Shown in pieces: positions 13,612-14,976 of a stretch of 14,976 bases of DNA. Under the pieces are notes generated by a model. It was not told the DNA's origin. It saw nothing but the letters and a program-made list of their open reading frames with translations, and searched no databases. A program made the translations under genes and the position numbers. Numbering within the stretch: position 1 is the first letter of the stretch; every line of letters starts with the position of its first letter. Source of the stretch: Flavobacteriaceae bacterium (GTDB lineage: Bacteria; Bacteroidota; Bacteroidia; Flavobacteriales; Flavobacteriaceae); assembly GCA_947482805.1 (NCBI GenBank), contig CANKLK010000040.1, positions 1 through 14,976 of the forward strand, given 5' to 3'.

Positions 13612-14379
13612 ATGAACGATTATCATCATTTTAAGTTTACACCATCGGTTTGGCTAGTGCCAACATTGTTGCTTATTCTGTTATGGTTCATTTTCTTTTT
13701 TGAAAATAGTTTCAATATTGATTTGACTTCACACGGAATTTTACCAAGAACGGTTTCAGGTTTGCAAGGTGTTTTTTTTAGCCCGTTTCTTCATGGAAGT
13801 TTGAATCATATAGCCAACAATTCCATTCCCTTATTTATTCTGACAACGGCATTAATTTTTTTCTATAGGGATATATCACTAAAGATACTGTTCTATGGCA
13901 TTTTACTTTCCGGATTGATAACTTGGGTAATTGGCAGAGAATCGTATCATGTAGGTGCTAGTAGTTTGATATATGTGTTGGTTTCTTTTATTTTTTTTAA
14001 AGGAATGATGATACAATATTACCGATTGATGGCTTTGTCAATGGCGGTTGTACTATTTTATGGTGGAATGATATGGTATGTTTTTCCGGATATTGACAAA
14101 GCTATTTCCTGGGAAGGACATTTAGCAGGATTGATTACTGGATTTTTCTTCGCAGCTTATTATAAAACTCCCGATTATAAAAAAGCCATACAATACAATT
14201 GGGAAAAGCCCGATTTCAATCCGGAAGATGATATGTTTATGAAGCATTTTGACGAGAATGGAAATTTTGTCAATACACCAGAACCTGAAGAAGAATCTGA
14301 AGAAATTATTGTTCCTCCAGCTATTAGTTATTCTTATGTTTATAAGGAAACTTCAAACGATAACAAACAAAGCGATTAA
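13612..14379 (+). CDS. Rhomboid family intramembrane serine protease
   Basis: Polytopic inner-membrane protease that cuts substrates within or next to their transmembrane segments. The first membrane segment is at about 13-31. H61, H66 and N70 in HGSLNHIANN match the conserved HxxxxHxxxN pattern (oxyanion Asn). Catalytic Ser117 is in GASSLIY (GxSx), and catalytic His170 is in EGHLAGLITG. Hydrophobic segments near 70-85, 90-108, 115-130, 140-158 and 168-180 complete a six-helix core. A soluble, acidic C-terminal tail of about 70 residues (PEEDMF to the Asn/Asp/Lys-rich end) follows; NWEKPDF is typical of Bacteroidota members. Length 255 aa. Substrates are unknown. The gene is divergent from rarA and has a -7 box just upstream. 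Confidence 0.93.
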   Translation: MNDYHHFKFTPSVWLVPTLLLILLWFIFFFENSFNIDLTSHGILPRTVSGLQGVFFSPFLHGSLNHIANNSIPLFILTTALIFFYRDISLKILFYGILLSGLITWVIGRESYHVGASSLIYVLVSFIFFKGMMIQYYRLMALSMAVVLFYGGMIWYVFPDIDKAISWEGHLAGLITGFFFAAYYKTPDYKKAIQYNWEKPDFNPEDDMFMKHFDENGNFVNTPEPEEESEEIIVPPAISYSYVYKETSNDNKQSD

Positions 14380-14388
14380 TTTCATTTC

Positions 14389-14433
14389 TAGCCCCGATTG
14401 AAGCAACTACCGCGTAGTGCGGAAAGCGGGAAT
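14389..14433 (+). repeat. TAGCCC...AGCGGGAATA intergenic element with hairpin core
   Basis: Between convergent genes. It begins TAGCCCCGATTGAAGC and ends AAAGCGGGAATA, with a small GC hairpin between (CCGC 14410-14413, loop GTAGT, GCGG 14419-14422). From memory, similar elements starting TAGCCCnGAT and ending near AGCGGnTA with a variable hairpin core are frequent between flavobacterial genes; that recall needs a search. A bidirectional terminator role would fit its place but there is no good T tract. Confidence 0.45.
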
Positions 14434-14463
14434 ATGGATAACTGATAAATTCCAAGCCCTTCG

Positions 14464-14976
14464 CTACTGTCTTTGTCTTACAGTTTCATAAAGAAACGCA
14501 CCACAAGCTACGGAAACATTAAGTGAACCGATAGTTCCAAACATAGGTAATTTAGCTTTTTCATCTACTATCTTTAATACCGATGGGTTTATTCCTCTAT
14601 CTTCACTTCCCATAATAATTGCTAAAGGTTCGTTTAGAGAAATATCGTAAATATTCTGCTCTGTTTTTTCAGTGGCAGCAACGGTTTTTATGCCGCTTCC
14701 TTGAAGATGGAAGATAGCGTCTTTGATATGTTCGACTTTACAAATAGGAACATTGAATACGGCACCAGCAGAAGTCTTCACAGTATCTCCATTTACGGGT
14801 GCAGATCCCGCTTTTTGAACAATAATTCCGTCAACACCAGTGCATTCAGCAGTTCTAATGATAGCGCCAAAATTCCGGGTATCACTTATTTGATCAAGAA
14901 TTAAGAATAATGGAGTTTTTCCGGATTCCAACACTTTTTCAATTAGAGTTTCCAAATCATGAAAGGCAATAGGAGA
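14464..14976 (-). CDS. rlmB: SpoU/TrmH-family 23S rRNA 2'-O-methyltransferase, N-terminus cut by the window edge
   Basis: The C-terminal 170 residues of a SPOUT methyltransferase; the frame stays open to the right edge (it reads SPIAFHDLETLIEK), so the TTG at 14955 is not the real start. RlmB methylates the 2'-O of G2251 in the 23S rRNA P loop using S-adenosylmethionine. Motif 1 is DQISDTRNFGAIIRTAE, motif 2 is AIIMGSEDRGINPSVL, and motif 3 is LPMFGTIGSLNVSVACGAFLYE; these build the trefoil-knot cofactor site and contain the catalytic Arg (in NFGAIIRTAE). The missing N-terminal part should be the SpoU substrate-binding domain. TrmH-family tRNA enzymes are an alternative, but the SPIAFHDLE lead-in favours RlmB. 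Confidence 0.9.
   Translation of the reverse strand, partial: SPIAFHDLETLIEKVLESGKTPLFLILDQISDTRNFGAIIRTAECTGVDGIIVQKAGSAPVNGDTVKTSAGAVFNVPICKVEHIKDAIFHLQGSGIKTVAATEKTEQNIYDISLNEPLAIIMGSEDRGINPSVLKIVDEKAKLPMFGTIGSLNVSVACGAFLYETVRQRQ

Noticed and set aside
14701..14904. Plus-strand reading frame of 67 codons within rlmB
   Set aside because: It is antisense to a well-conserved methyltransferase domain and has no recognisable features.

Overview
The window looks like chromosomal DNA of a Flavobacterium-like member of the Bacteroidota. It is AT-rich, the initiation regions have no strong Shine-Dalgarno sequence, several genes are preceded by the Bacteroidota -7 box TAnnTTTG, and two exported proteins have the typical 'FS|Q' signal-peptidase junction. 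The gene families also fit: an S46 dipeptidyl-peptidase, a DUF1800 protein, an OCT-less Obg and Mpl next to RadC. This is inference from content; no 16S or other taxonomic marker is present.

Layout. 1-1109 (minus): the N-terminal part of a DUF1800 protein that runs off the left edge. It is divergent from a plus-strand block: hpt (hypoxanthine phosphoribosyltransferase, from ATG 1252), adk, a CNNM/CBS-pair membrane protein, and obgE, ending at a rho-independent terminator (4976-5004). Next is an exported S46 peptidase (5177-7327) with its own promoter candidate and a strong terminator (7369-7400). Then comes a second plus-strand cluster: an exported TPR protein whose stop overlaps the start of mpl, then radC, a YjjG-like HAD phosphatase and an exported protein of unknown function, the last three separated by single nucleotides. 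A small four-helix-bundle (S23/IVP-family) gene follows, convergent with rarA (minus). A rhomboid protease gene (plus) is divergent from rarA and convergent with an rlmB-like rRNA 2'-O-methyltransferase (minus) cut by the right edge.

Most of the genes are core housekeeping functions: purine salvage and nucleotide balance (hpt, adk), ribosome assembly and modification (obgE, rlmB), peptidoglycan recycling (mpl), genome maintenance (rarA, radC), nucleotide clean-up (HAD) and protein or peptide breakdown at the envelope (S46, rhomboid).

The unusual content is in the gaps. At least five intergenic stretches (1785-1877, 2464-2528, 3819-3915, 11651-12106, 13384-13537) share one architecture and almost no sequence. 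Each is built from short, slightly varied 'words' repeated in tandem in one arm and as the reverse complement in the other. Vocabularies are GTTGTAAGTT, GTTTATAGTT, CAGTCGCAGT and AATTTGAAAAT. Two loci share an exact 18-mer. In one of them the two inverted arms bracket the four-helix-bundle gene, fill the whole gap between its neighbours and supply its stop codon. That resembles a REP/RAYT-like arrangement in outline and is the best candidate here for an undescribed system. A sixth, differently built element lies between the rhomboid and rlmB genes.
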